From contig CAIUOD010000041.1 in NCBI GenBank assembly GCA_903900775.1, positions 1 to 48,403 on the forward strand: a stretch of 48,403 nt of DNA, given 5' to 3'. The notes under the pieces were generated by a model that saw nothing but the letters and a program-made list of their open reading frames with translations, was not told the DNA's origin and searched no databases. The translations under genes were made by a program, and so were the position numbers. Below, piece by piece: positions 25,170 through 34,607 of the stretch (position 1 is its first letter; each line of letters starts with the position of its first letter). The stretch comes from Candidatus Adlerbacteria bacterium. GTDB taxonomy: Bacteria; Patescibacteriota; Minisyncoccia; Phycocordibacterales; SBAW01.

Positions 25170-26552
25170 ATGGCAAAAAAGGAGCGGGCTCTGCGCCTGC
25201 CACCACAGACCATCGAGACCGAGCAAGCGCTCTTGGGCGCTCTTCTCATTCGACCCGAGGGTATGCTCGAGGTGGTCGACATTCTCTCGCCGGACGCTTT
25301 CTATAGCGAGAAGCATCGTATCATCTATCGCGCGATGTTGGCGCTCTTCGGCAAGAGCGAGCCGGTGGATATTGAGAGTGTCCGCGCAAAACTTTCCGAC
25401 CAAAGCCAGCTCGAGCAAATTGGCGGCATTACCTACTTAGCTGATCTCGCAAGCGAAGTGCCCGCCGCAAGCAATGCGCGCCACTATGCCGAGGGAGTAC
25501 AAAAAAAATACATGCTGCGCTCGCTTATCGATGCGGGCGAATTTGTCGCCGAGCTCGGCTATGACGAGGCGGGCGAAATAGAAGAGACGCTCGACAAAGC
25601 CGAGAAGAAAATCTACGAAGTGACCTCAAGCCCGACGCTTTCTAAATTTGTCGCCCTGCGCGAGACCTTGGGTCTCGCGTGGGAGCATCATTTACAACTG
25701 CAAGAAAATCAGGGGCAAATCCGCGGCGTGCGGACCGGCTTCCCCCATCTCGATAATCTACTCGCAGGTTTACAAAAATCTGATCTCATAATTTTGGCGG
25801 CGCGACCCTCGATGGGTAAAACGGCGCTCGCGCTCGACATCGCGCGGCAGGCGGCCGTCGAGAACGGCACCGTCGTGGGCATCTTCTCGCTCGAAATGTC
25901 GTCCCAACAGTTGGTCGACCGCATGATTGCCGCCGAGGCAAAAGTTAACGCGTGGGACTGGCGCGTCGGGCGTATTAAGGAGAACAGTGAGGATTATGAC
26001 CGCATCCGCGAGGCCTATGATCGACTCTCGCGCGCGCCTATTTTTATCGACGACTCGCCGGGCAACAACATTCTCAAGATGCGCGCCGTGGCGCGGCGAC
26101 TCAAGCGCGAGCATGAGCTTGGGCTCATCGTGGTCGACTACCTCCAGCTCATGATCCCCACCGGCGCGCGCGCCAGCGACAGCTTGGTGCAACAGGTGAC
26201 TGAAATTTCTCGCTCACTCAAAATTCTCGCGCGCGAGCTCGATGTGCCGGTCCTGGCGCTCTCACAGCTCTCCCGCGCTGTGGAGACACGGCGCGGTAAG
26301 CCACGCCTCTCCGACCTGCGCGACTCGGGCTCCATCGAGCAAGATGCCGACGTGGTTATGTTTATCCATCGCGACGACAAAATGAACGAGGATTCTGAAC
26401 GCCCCAACATCGCTGAAATTTTGGTCGAGAAACATCGCAACGGCCCGGTGGGCGCTATCGAGCTATTCTTCGACGACAAACAGACGACTTTCAAGTCGCT
26501 CGAGAAGGCCGACTTTAGCGCGTTTGAATCTGCCGCGCCGGATGATTTTTAA
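25170..26552 (+). CDS. dnaB: Replicative DNA helicase DnaB
   Basis: PPQTIETEQALLGALL...ARPSMGKTALALDIARQAA...LIVVDYLQLM; no intein. Confidence 0.97.
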   Translation: MAKKERALRLPPQTIETEQALLGALLIRPEGMLEVVDILSPDAFYSEKHRIIYRAMLALFGKSEPVDIESVRAKLSDQSQLEQIGGITYLADLASEVPAASNARHYAEGVQKKYMLRSLIDAGEFVAELGYDEAGEIEETLDKAEKKIYEVTSSPTLSKFVALRETLGLAWEHHLQLQENQGQIRGVRTGFPHLDNLLAGLQKSDLIILAARPSMGKTALALDIARQAAVENGTVVGIFSLEMSSQQLVDRMIAAEAKVNAWDWRVGRIKENSEDYDRIREAYDRLSRAPIFIDDSPGNNILKMRAVARRLKREHELGLIVVDYLQLMIPTGARASDSLVQQVTEISRSLKILARELDVPVLALSQLSRAVETRRGKPRLSDLRDSGSIEQDADVVMFIHRDDKMNEDSERPNIAEILVEKHRNGPVGAIELFFDDKQTTFKSLEKADFSAFESAAPDDF

Positions 26553-27169
26553 TGAATCCTCTCGAGAAACTCACGGCGGCGTTTGAACGATTCCCCGGCA
26601 TCGGGCCGCGCCAAGCGCGCCGCTTTGTTCAACATCTGCTCTCTTCCCCGCCAAGCGCGAGAAATGATTTGGCTCGGTTAATAGAGCGCCTGGGTGCTGA
26701 AGTCAGCCAATGCAAAAAATGCTACCGCTGGTCGACCAAGAGCGACGGACGCGGCGGTTTATGTTCAATCTGCGGCACTACGCGTCGTGAGGCTGGCGTA
26801 CTGTTTGTCGTTGAGAAAGATGCGGATATCGAGACCGTCGAGCATAGCGGATTCCGCGGGCTCTATTTCGTCCTCGGCGGCACGGTGCCTTTGGCCGCCG
26901 AAGAACCCGAACACCATCTTCGATTGCGCGAGCTCTTAGCTCGCGTCGAGCAAGACGGCAGTGAGGGAAAATTGCAGGAAATTATTTTGGGCCTTTCGGC
27001 AACCACCGAAGGCGACCATACGCGAATGCTCCTGCAAGAAAAACTGCTCCCCATCGCGGAGGGTCTTAAATTTAAAATCACCTCGCTCGGCCGCGGCCTC
27101 TCGACCGGCTCTGAATTGGAATACGCCGACCCCGACACTATCCAAAACGCGCTCAACTCGCGGCAATAA
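26552..27169 (+). CDS. recR: Recombination protein RecR
   Basis: FPGIGPRQARRFVQHLL; CKKCYRWSTKSDGRGGLCSICGTTRR. Confidence 0.95.
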   Translation: MNPLEKLTAAFERFPGIGPRQARRFVQHLLSSPPSARNDLARLIERLGAEVSQCKKCYRWSTKSDGRGGLCSICGTTRREAGVLFVVEKDADIETVEHSGFRGLYFVLGGTVPLAAEEPEHHLRLRELLARVEQDGSEGKLQEIILGLSATTEGDHTRMLLQEKLLPIAEGLKFKITSLGRGLSTGSELEYADPDTIQNALNSRQ

Positions 27170-27236
27170 GAGTTTTCTGATATCGTAATCGCAGATACGT
27201 AGTAACCGGGCTTCGGCCCTATCAAGGAGACAGCCG

Positions 27237-27851
27237 ATGAATAACGCGGTAAAGAGCCTTGATCGGCTCTTCCGGCTGATGGTGGTAGCCGTGGCCATCA
27301 GCGTGGGCACTTTCTTCGCCATAGGGAGCGGGCTCGTGAGCCAGTTCTTCGCTCCCTCGAAACTCATCGAGGTCCAGCTCTCCGCGATCATGGTCGCCGG
27401 TGTGTTGGGAGGAGTCTGGCTGCTCATCCACCCGGCCAGGAAGAGCCGGCGGGAACCGCTCATTGCCGGCACGATGAGCTACGTCGCGATCGCCTTCATC
27501 GTCCCTCTAGGCACCATCGGCAATATCGTCCCGGCAGGAATGACGCCGGTGTTCGTCTTCCTGCTCCCGGTGATCGCGGCGATACCCATGAGCCAGCATC
27601 TCGGGTTTTTTGGACGACATTTCCCGATGCTCATGATGTTCTTCTTCGCTCCCGCCGCCGCGTCCTGGCTGGTGATATCTGGGTGGGTCGTCGGCATCGC
27701 CGCCTCGATTGCCTATCCGATGCGGCAGTTCGAAGGTGTCGCGATCGACGTCATCGTCCTGTCCATAGGGCTCGCGGTAAGCTACTTCGTCGCGGAGCAT
27801 ATCGCGAACGCCTGCCCACGACAAACCGAGGAGGTTGCCAAGTACGTCTAA
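27237..27851 (+). CDS. Hypothetical polytopic membrane protein
   Basis: SD AAGGAGA; multiple hydrophobic helices. Confidence 0.7.
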   Translation: MNNAVKSLDRLFRLMVVAVAISVGTFFAIGSGLVSQFFAPSKLIEVQLSAIMVAGVLGGVWLLIHPARKSRREPLIAGTMSYVAIAFIVPLGTIGNIVPAGMTPVFVFLLPVIAAIPMSQHLGFFGRHFPMLMMFFFAPAAASWLVISGWVVGIAASIAYPMRQFEGVAIDVIVLSIGLAVSYFVAEHIANACPRQTEEVAKYV

Positions 27852-27858
27852 ACTAAAT

Positions 27859-27884
27859 CCCCGCCTGGAGCGATCCAGGCGGGG
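27859..27884 (+). terminator. Hairpin CCCCGCCTGG-AGCGAT-CCAGGCGGGG
   Basis: 10-bp perfect stem then ACGATTATTTT. Confidence 0.75.
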
Positions 27885-27916
27885 ACGATTATTTTATCGA
27901 GAAGCTTTTTGCGTAG

Positions 27917-28321
27917 TTACGCGAGCTTCGTAATTTTTACTTCGAAAAAGGGCTGGCGGTGGCCGTTCTTTTTAAAATAGTTGGACTTCGCTTTGTATTT
28001 GATGACGATGACTTTTTTGGCACGGCTTATCTTGGTGACCTCGGCCGAAACCTTGGCGCCCGCGATGTAGGGCGTGCCGATGGTCGTGTCCAGCCCGTTG
28101 TCGACGAGGAGCACTTTATCAAAAACAACCGCATCCCCTGCCTTGTATTCGCCCTTGGCAGGCGCAACTTTTTTGAGCTTTTCAATCTTGACCAACGAGC
28201 CCTCGGCAACCATATACTGCTTGCCGCCCGTCTCGATGACGGCGAACTCCTTCGACTCCGTTTTGGGAGCCGGCTTTGCTACTTTTGGGGCTTTTTCTTT
28301 GGTCTTTGCGGTGACTGCCAT
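27917..28321 (-). CDS. rplU: 50S ribosomal protein L21 with basic N-terminal extension
   Basis: FAVIETGGKQYMVAEGSLVKIEKL...VIVIKYKAKSNYFKKNGHRQPFFEVKI. Confidence 0.95.
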   Translation of the reverse strand: MAVTAKTKEKAPKVAKPAPKTESKEFAVIETGGKQYMVAEGSLVKIEKLKKVAPAKGEYKAGDAVVFDKVLLVDNGLDTTIGTPYIAGAKVSAEVTKISRAKKVIVIKYKAKSNYFKKNGHRQPFFEVKITKLA

Positions 28322-28389
28322 AACGAAAACACTATAGCGCGCTAAGCCAAAATATGCAATACTGGCGCCGACAACAAGAGGAGGCCAAA

Positions 28390-28551
28390 ATGGCCAACAA
28401 GGTTGCCCCGAAGTACCCGCTCACCGGATGGAGACAGTTCGCCGTCTTGAGCGAAGAGGCGCTCTGCGTGTTGCTGCTCGTCCTCTACTTGTTCGTAACC
28501 GAGGGCGTATACGCACTGCATCAGCGCCTCGCGGGCCGCTCGCAGGCCTGA
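28390..28551 (+). CDS. Small hypothetical single-TM protein
   Basis: SD GAGGAGG; MANKVAPKYPLTGWRQFAVLSEEALCVLLLVLYLFVTEGVYALHQRLAGRSQA. Confidence 0.55.
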   Translation: MANKVAPKYPLTGWRQFAVLSEEALCVLLLVLYLFVTEGVYALHQRLAGRSQA

Positions 28552-28614
28552 ACGCCACCGTACACCGGCTTCCCAGACGCCCATCCAGGGCGAATGGGGA
28601 GACCGGTTAATTTT

Positions 28615-29718
28615 TTAATCCTTCCCTTCTAAAATTGGCCGATCGAGGAGCGGTACATCAATGTTTATGTCGGTCGACGAATCGATCCGCAAAACATCTT
28701 TCTCAATCTTACCGAGCTCTTTGGTGCCCGCATTAAAGTGGTTCACCGTGGTCGAGAGCGAGGTCCCGAGCTTTTTATAAAAGTCCTGATAAGCATTGAT
28801 GTGCCGGCCGAGCGCCTCGACATTTTTGGCGATATCTTTAGCCTGCTCTTCAATTTTAAATGCTTTAAAGCCATAGAGCACCGATTGGAGATACGCGGCA
28901 AAAGTAGTTGGCGAGACGATGATCACCTTCTTTTCGTTATAGGCATAGTCAATCAAATTGCGCGTATTCACCTTAACCGAGCCAATCTCGTTGACGAGCA
29001 GATCGTAGTAAATCCCTTCGGCTGGGATATACATAAAAGCGAACGGCAACGTGCCATCCTTTGGCCGCACATATTTAGCAGTCTCGTCGATGCGCAACTT
29101 GAGATCATTTTTGAAGAGCTTCTCAAGCTCATCGCGGCGCCCTTCGTCGCTTTCGTTCAGTACACGGTTGTAGTTATCGAGGCTGAACTTCGCGTCAATC
29201 GGGATAATCCCCTCTTTGGTAACAATGGCAGCGTCCACTGTCTCGCCGCCGGGGAATTCGTACTGCATTTTGTAGGTGCCCGGCGGCAAAACATTGCTTA
29301 GAATAAGCTCAAGCGAGCGTTCGCCGAGATTGCCGCGCTGTTTTTGGTGCTTCAAAACTTTCTCCAGATTTTGGAGCTGTTCGGCTAAAGTGAAAACCTG
29401 CTTGGTAGATTCTTTTGTTTCAGCAACTCCTTTGGTCACTTCTAAGAGCTGATCGGAGACGCGCGCGGTGATGTCGCTCATGAGCCGCTGGGATTGATCG
29501 AACTGCGTCTTCATCGAGTCGAACATGCGTGTATTCCCCTCGCTCAATTTACTGTCCATAGAGCGGGTCAAGTCTTGGACTGCTTGCTGGATTAAAATAA
29601 GCCCTTGCGTGTCAGGGGCGGGTTCTTCGGGCCGGGCGCCAATGCGCTTCCACACTACGAAGAGCATTCCCGCATTGCCCAGAATGAGCACCACAAAAAT
29701 GATAACCAACCAGTCCAT
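28615..29718 (-). CDS. rmuC: DNA recombination protein RmuC family
   Basis: N-terminal TM, coiled coil; RGNLGERSLELILSNVLPPGTY...IPIDAKFSLDNY...VIIVSPTTFAAYLQSV. Confidence 0.92.
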   Translation of the reverse strand: MDWLVIIFVVLILGNAGMLFVVWKRIGARPEEPAPDTQGLILIQQAVQDLTRSMDSKLSEGNTRMFDSMKTQFDQSQRLMSDITARVSDQLLEVTKGVAETKESTKQVFTLAEQLQNLEKVLKHQKQRGNLGERSLELILSNVLPPGTYKMQYEFPGGETVDAAIVTKEGIIPIDAKFSLDNYNRVLNESDEGRRDELEKLFKNDLKLRIDETAKYVRPKDGTLPFAFMYIPAEGIYYDLLVNEIGSVKVNTRNLIDYAYNEKKVIIVSPTTFAAYLQSVLYGFKAFKIEEQAKDIAKNVEALGRHINAYQDFYKKLGTSLSTTVNHFNAGTKELGKIEKDVLRIDSSTDINIDVPLLDRPILEGKD

Positions 29719-29761
29719 GTCGGTAGTTTACCACGCGCCGCCGCTTTGCTAGACTATCGGT

Positions 29762-30214
29762 ATGACCCATCTAGAACTTAAAGAAGCCGTCACGCAGGCG
29801 ATGAAAAACCGCGAAGCATTGCGTCTCTCGGTCTTGCGTGGCCTCATGAGCGCCGCCACCAACGAGCTCGTTGCCCATGGCAAAAAGCCGACCGACGAAT
29901 TATCCGAAGAAGATCTATTGACGCTTGTGAGCCGCGCGCGTAAACAGCGCCTCGACTCTATCGAACAGTTTGAGAAAGGCGGCCGCCAAGATTTGGCCGA
30001 TAAAGAAAAAGCGGAGCTCGTTATTATCGAGGCAATGTTGCCCCGGCAGTTGAGCGAGGCCGAGATACAGACGGCCACGAAGGCGAAGGCTGCCGAGCTC
30101 GGTATCACCGATGCCACAAAAAAGAACCAGCTCATGGGTGCGTTGATGAAAGATCTCAAAGGTCGTGCCGATGGCAACCTCGTCAAAGCCGCCGTAGAGG
30201 CGCTTTTTAATTAA
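29762..30214 (+). CDS. GatB/YqeY domain protein
   Basis: AMKNREALRLSVLRGLMSAATNE...EAMLPRQLSEAEI...LMGALMKDLKGRADG. Confidence 0.93.
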   Translation: MTHLELKEAVTQAMKNREALRLSVLRGLMSAATNELVAHGKKPTDELSEEDLLTLVSRARKQRLDSIEQFEKGGRQDLADKEKAELVIIEAMLPRQLSEAEIQTATKAKAAELGITDATKKNQLMGALMKDLKGRADGNLVKAAVEALFN

Positions 30215-30272
30215 GCGCTTTTCTGTTACGATGTTTCTGTTTGCAGTGAGCTGTTTAGTGTTCGTTCTCTTC

Positions 30273-30344
30273 GGCCCTATCGTCTAATGGTTAGGACAGC
30301 GCCCTCTCACGGCGTAAATTGGGGTTCGACTCCCCATAGGGTCA
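30273..30344 (+). tRNA. tRNA-Glu (anticodon CTC)
   Basis: Acceptor GGCCCTA/TAGGGTC, anticodon arm GCGCC-CTCTCAC-GGCGT, T-arm with TTCGACT loop. Confidence 0.94.
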
Positions 30345-30356
30345 CAAAAACGGTTT

Positions 30357-30388
30357 TAAAGAAAGGCGCCTTGAGGCGCGTTTCTTCG
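30357..30388 (+). terminator. Terminator-like hairpin AAGAAAGGCGCC-TTGA-GGCGCGTTTCTT
   Basis: Long inverted repeat followed by CGTTTTTG. Confidence 0.7.
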
Positions 30389-30409
30389 TTTTTGTGAAGC
30401 CGGAGCGAT

Positions 30410-30492
30410 GTTTTGCAATTGCAAAACCCTGCCCGCCGGCAGGCAGGCGCGAGGCGGGGTCGGCGACCAAACTTTGCGACGGCAAAGTTTGA
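30410..30492. repeat. Cluster of three palindromes (GTTTTGCAATTGCAAAAC; CCTGCCCGCCGGCAGGCAGG; CAAACTTTGC-GACG-GCAAAGTTTG)
   Basis: Direct reading downstream of tRNA-Glu. Confidence 0.75.
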
Positions 30493-30561
30493 GTTGTAGA
30501 CCACAAAATCAACGTCGTTTATAGCACCAAAACAAGACACTGGACCAGTTATAATGGGTTA

Positions 30562-30912
30562 ATGAAAAAGGTTTATCAATGGACCGCGAACAGCATACTT
30601 GCTCTACACGTCTTTCTTGGAATCTTCTTTCTCGTCGGCTGGATGTTTAGGAGTATTCAACCTTTGTATCTAACGATTTTAATCGCGTGGCCACTTTCTT
30701 GGATATTTTTGGGATACTGCCCTCTGACTAAATGGGAGTTATTGTTACGTAAAAAATATAATTCTGCCATTAACACAAACGCCGAAGCCATTCAATACAA
30801 TATGCAAAAATACTTGGGAGTGCACCTGCCGTCGCGCCCCATTTACATCTGGGGAATAACAATCTTTTTTATTTTATTAACTTTATCGATCGCTCCTGAC
30901 TTTCTCCAATAG
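30562..30912 (+). CDS. DUF2784-like small membrane protein
   Basis: LHVFLGIFFLVGW...YCPLTKWELLLRKKY; AT-rich. Confidence 0.6.
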   Translation: MKKVYQWTANSILALHVFLGIFFLVGWMFRSIQPLYLTILIAWPLSWIFLGYCPLTKWELLLRKKYNSAINTNAEAIQYNMQKYLGVHLPSRPIYIWGITIFFILLTLSIAPDFLQ

Positions 30913-30942
30913 TCGCCCAAATTCTCACCACAAAATAAAAAA

Positions 30943-31164
30943 TTACTCCCGCGTATACGAGTACGCTTCTTCCTCAACTTCTTCGTGTGTCTTTGTATGT
31001 CTGCTCTGCAACATCTCCTCCTCTAATTCTTCGGAAGTTTCTGCCGCTACGGTGGCATGCTCCTCCTCTTCTATGTCGGTCGAGCTAGGGAACAACAAAT
31101 ACAAAACGCCTAAAAGGATGGCAAAAAAGCCCCCGAGCAAAATTATTATTTCATGCAAAGGCAT
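30943..31164 (-). CDS. Hypothetical single-TM acidic protein
   Basis: MPLHEIIILLGGFFAILLGVLYLLFPSSTDIEEEEHATVAAETSEELEEEMLQSRH; start trimmed. Confidence 0.6.
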   Translation of the reverse strand: MPLHEIIILLGGFFAILLGVLYLLFPSSTDIEEEEHATVAAETSEELEEEMLQSRHTKTHEEVEEEAYSYTRE

Positions 31165-31200
31165 AGCGTTTGGGTGACAATCACTAATGAACGTACGCCT

Positions 31201-31229
31201 ATTGTATGAGTATTGTATGAGTTTGTCAA
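31201..31229 (-). promoter_or_regulatory. Minus-strand promoter TTGACA-17-TACAAT with duplicated 11-bp -10 region
   Basis: rc of ATTGTATGAGTATTGTATGAGTTTGTCAA. Confidence 0.6.
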
Positions 31230-31231
31230 GA

Positions 31232-32551
31232 TTACCGCTTCTTCCACTCGCTGTCTTGGCGCACCAGAAATTCACGGGCGCGCTCGGGCTCATGCATGAG
31301 TTCCTCGACCGCGCGCTCCATGCGTGTGCTCTGGGAACCTTTTATCAAAATAACATCACCCGGGCCGATGAGGTTTTTCAATTCTTCGCCAGCTATACGC
31401 GAATCGTCGTAGTGCAGTATGGTCGAGTCGGGCAGTTCGGCGTCGAGCGCGCCCTGTGCAATATCACGCGCGCGCGGCCCCACAACGGCGAGAATATCCA
31501 CACTCCTTGCCGCCAAGGTGCCGAGCTTGCGATGCTCTTCGACCGAGTGTCGGCCAAGCTCAAGCATGTCACCTAAGACGGCGATATGCCGGCCATTCGA
31601 TATCAAGGTGAGTGCCCCCAGAGCCGCCTCGGCGGCGGCAGGCGAAGAGTTGTAGGTATCGTCAATCAGAAGTGAGCCTTTGAGCCCGGGCAGGAGCCGC
31701 ATGCGCCCCGGCGGCGGGACGTAGCTACTCAAAGCCGCGCCCATCTCGGCAACACTTTTGCCAAGCGCCGCCCCTACCGCCGCGGCCGCAACAAGCGAGA
31801 GCATGGGGTGCGCGCCGAGGACACCTCGAATAACGACCGGGATAGTCTCTTTTTTACCACCACTCACCTTGAGCTCTATGTCGCACTGCATCCCCACGGG
31901 CCACGCATTGCCCGGCTCGGTCGCCACCGCGAAGTTAGTGCCGCGCACGTCATTCGGTTCAGAAAGCCCAAAAAAAACAACACCACAGCCACGCTTCTCG
32001 GCCCTTTCGGCAAGCGCTCGCGCGCGCTCTTCGTCGCCAAAAAGCACCAGGGTGCCGCCCGGCTTGAGCGCAGTGATAAGTGAAGCTTTTTCCTCAATCA
32101 CCTCGTCGGGCGAACCGAAAAATTCGACATGCACTGGCATCTCCGGCAGGCGCGTGATGACGGCGATATCAACCGGCAACCATGCGCTTATAGAGCGGAT
32201 ATCCCCCGGCGTGTCCGCGCCTATCTCGAGTACCAACCACTCGGGATAGGTGGTGCTGAAGATAATGAGAAGCAGACCGTGGAAAAGATTCTGTATCCAA
32301 AGCAGAGGATTGTCCCACGCGTTGGGACAACCGAGTATGGTGAGTGGCACGCCCACCTCGCTGTTGAAGCTCTTCTCGCTCTTGCGCGCGTGGGCACCCT
32401 CCGCGAGCACGGTGTAGATCGCATCTTTGGTAGACGTTTTACCAACACTACCGGTCACCGCGATGATGCGCGGCTTATATTTGCGCACGACGAGCTTGGC
32501 CTCACTCATCAGAAGCCACACGACACCGCGTTTGGTTATTCGACGCATCAT
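31232..32551 (-). CDS. murF: MurF-type UDP-MurNAc-tripeptide--D-Ala-D-Ala ligase
   Basis: AVTGSVGKTSTKDAIYTVL; LEIGADTPGDI; IDDTYNSSPAAAEAAL; VLGDMLELG. Confidence 0.94.
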   Translation of the reverse strand: MMRRITKRGVVWLLMSEAKLVVRKYKPRIIAVTGSVGKTSTKDAIYTVLAEGAHARKSEKSFNSEVGVPLTILGCPNAWDNPLLWIQNLFHGLLLIIFSTTYPEWLVLEIGADTPGDIRSISAWLPVDIAVITRLPEMPVHVEFFGSPDEVIEEKASLITALKPGGTLVLFGDEERARALAERAEKRGCGVVFFGLSEPNDVRGTNFAVATEPGNAWPVGMQCDIELKVSGGKKETIPVVIRGVLGAHPMLSLVAAAAVGAALGKSVAEMGAALSSYVPPPGRMRLLPGLKGSLLIDDTYNSSPAAAEAALGALTLISNGRHIAVLGDMLELGRHSVEEHRKLGTLAARSVDILAVVGPRARDIAQGALDAELPDSTILHYDDSRIAGEELKNLIGPGDVILIKGSQSTRMERAVEELMHEPERAREFLVRQDSEWKKR

Positions 32552-32557
32552 ACGTTT

Positions 32558-34264
32558 TTAGCGGTCGGGCGGCACATTGTAGTAATTAATGAGAAATTGG
32601 GTGAGCGCATTCCACGGCGGCGCCCAGGTAGTTGAGGCATAGGGCGCACCCACCGGCTCGTATGCGAAGAGGAAGACGATAAATTGAGCATGATATGAGG
32701 GGAAGAAGCCGAAGAAGCTATGCAAGTACTTATCAGGATAATAGCCTCCATTTACCGGGTCTGCAATCTGCGCGGTGCCGGTCTTGGCGGCCACGCTATA
32801 ACCCGCGCGTTTGTCCTGCCCATTCGCGAGCGAGGTATCAACCACCTGCGTGAGCATGCGCTCGACGGTCGTCGCGGTCTCGGGCTTGAGCACCGAGAGG
32901 GGCTTTCCCCAGTCGATGGTATGGGTGAGCCCCGTCGTGTAGCGGATTTGTTTTACTAAATGCGGCGTTACCAAAAAGCCGCCGTTGGCGAGTACCGAGA
33001 GTGCTCGCACGGTCTCCATCGGTGTCAGCGCTATCCCCTGCCCGAAGGATGCGGTGTCGTACTGCACCTGTTGCGGTTTTTGGAGATTGCTCACAATGCC
33101 GCCAATCTCGCCCGGCAAATCGATGCCCGTCTTTTCGCCGAGCGCGTAGTGATTAAGAAAATAATCCCGCATCGTCGAAGAGCCCATCTGTGTGGCAACG
33201 AACGAAGCGCCCACGTTCAGCGATTGGCTCAATATCTGTTGCATCGGGATGACCCCGCGTGCTTTGAGGTCATAGTTGCAAATCTTTTTTTTATCGACCG
33301 TTATACAACCCTTATCGTTATAGGTTGTGTGCTCGGTTACTGCGCCCGAGTCGAGGCCGGCCGCCATGGTTAGTGGCTTGATAATAGAGCCCATCTCATA
33401 ATCATTTTGTACCAGTGCATTTTGATAAATAAGCGGGTTCTGTTGCGAGCCGAACGTGTTGAGATCGAAGGTGGGCGAAGTCGCCATAGCCAAGATCTCG
33501 CCATTTTGCGGATTCATAATGATGCCGCCCGCAAGCCCCGGATGCCACGTATCGTCATAGGCTTGGAGTTGCCGTTCGAGTTCGGCCTGCACGGTGGGCT
33601 CGATGGTCGTGACGATATCTCCCTCCTGTGCCTCGCCCGAGAGTACCGATTTGACGCCACCGAAAAGCTCGACAAAAAAGTTGCCATAGAGATCGCTCCC
33701 GCGCTCGAGCATCGGGTCGTACTGCTTCTCGAGACCATATTGCCCCTGCTGCGTATCATTATTGTTATAGGCAACGAAGCCAAGCTCCTGCGCGGCCAGG
33801 GAGCCTCCCGGGTAATAGCGCCAGCGATCGTCGCTCACAATGAGCCCAGGCATTTGTTTTGAAACGAGCACGGTGCCGTCGCCCTCGACATGCGTAGCTA
33901 TAGGCTGGTAGCGGCTCCCTGCCTTGGTCGCTTTAGCAAGAAACTCTGTATAGGAAAGTTTGGTACTGCTTGCGAGAGTCGAGTAGAGTGCCGGTGGATT
34001 AACAACGAGTGTGGGGTTGAGCGCCAGCGAGTAGCCCTGCTTCATCGTCGCGGCGGTGACCAGTGAACCGTCTTTATTGGTAAAGTAGATGCTCCCGCGA
34101 TCCGGCAAGGGCGCTTGCGGGTCGCTGAATTGTTCGTTGGCGCGCTGCGTGTATGCCGAGCCGCGAATGATTTGCAAAAGATAGAGCCGGCCAATGATGA
34201 CGGCGGCCACCACAAGACAGCACAGCAAGAGGACATGGATGCGGCCAAGAAACCTTCTGCTCAT
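32558..34264 (-). CDS. ftsI: Penicillin-binding protein 2/FtsI-like transpeptidase
   Basis: MNPQNGEILAMATSPTFDLN; YEMGSIIKPLTMAAGLD; QSLNVG; VAAKTGTAQIAD. Confidence 0.93.
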   Translation of the reverse strand: MSRRFLGRIHVLLLCCLVVAAVIIGRLYLLQIIRGSAYTQRANEQFSDPQAPLPDRGSIYFTNKDGSLVTAATMKQGYSLALNPTLVVNPPALYSTLASSTKLSYTEFLAKATKAGSRYQPIATHVEGDGTVLVSKQMPGLIVSDDRWRYYPGGSLAAQELGFVAYNNNDTQQGQYGLEKQYDPMLERGSDLYGNFFVELFGGVKSVLSGEAQEGDIVTTIEPTVQAELERQLQAYDDTWHPGLAGGIIMNPQNGEILAMATSPTFDLNTFGSQQNPLIYQNALVQNDYEMGSIIKPLTMAAGLDSGAVTEHTTYNDKGCITVDKKKICNYDLKARGVIPMQQILSQSLNVGASFVATQMGSSTMRDYFLNHYALGEKTGIDLPGEIGGIVSNLQKPQQVQYDTASFGQGIALTPMETVRALSVLANGGFLVTPHLVKQIRYTTGLTHTIDWGKPLSVLKPETATTVERMLTQVVDTSLANGQDKRAGYSVAAKTGTAQIADPVNGGYYPDKYLHSFFGFFPSYHAQFIVFLFAYEPVGAPYASTTWAPPWNALTQFLINYYNVPPDR

Positions 34265-34274
34265 ATGTGCTCCA

Positions 34275-34607
34275 TTAGTTGTTCGTGCGCAGAGAAAGCG
34301 TGTGATAGCTCGACCCCGCGTAGATGGTGCTCACTTCTCTAGGCGCGACGTAGCCCAAGCTCGCAGCACTATCCGGCGTGAGCGCGCGCGCCGCGGCAAG
34401 GTACTGTGTCTCCAAATCGCCCACCTCGGCGGCCAACGCCCCTATGTTGTCTTGCGCGGCCGTGCGAGCCGCCGCGTGCTCGACCGCCAAGAGGAGGAAC
34501 GTCCCATAGAGAAAAACCGAGAGAGCGCACACGACCGCGAGCCCGGCGCCCACGCGAGTGAGGTAGAGATGGTAGCGAGCGAGATCGAATGTGCGAGTCT
34601 GGGTCAT
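34275..34607 (-). CDS. Short TM/coiled-coil protein in FtsL position
   Basis: Synteny between rsmH and ftsI; one TM. Confidence 0.55.
   Translation of the reverse strand: MTQTRTFDLARYHLYLTRVGAGLAVVCALSVFLYGTFLLLAVEHAAARTAAQDNIGALAAEVGDLETQYLAAARALTPDSAASLGYVAPREVSTIYAGSSYHTLSLRTNN

Noticed and set aside
25170-26552. Possible intein in DnaB
   Set aside because: Walker and DYLQLM motifs are uninterrupted at normal length; no intein signatures.
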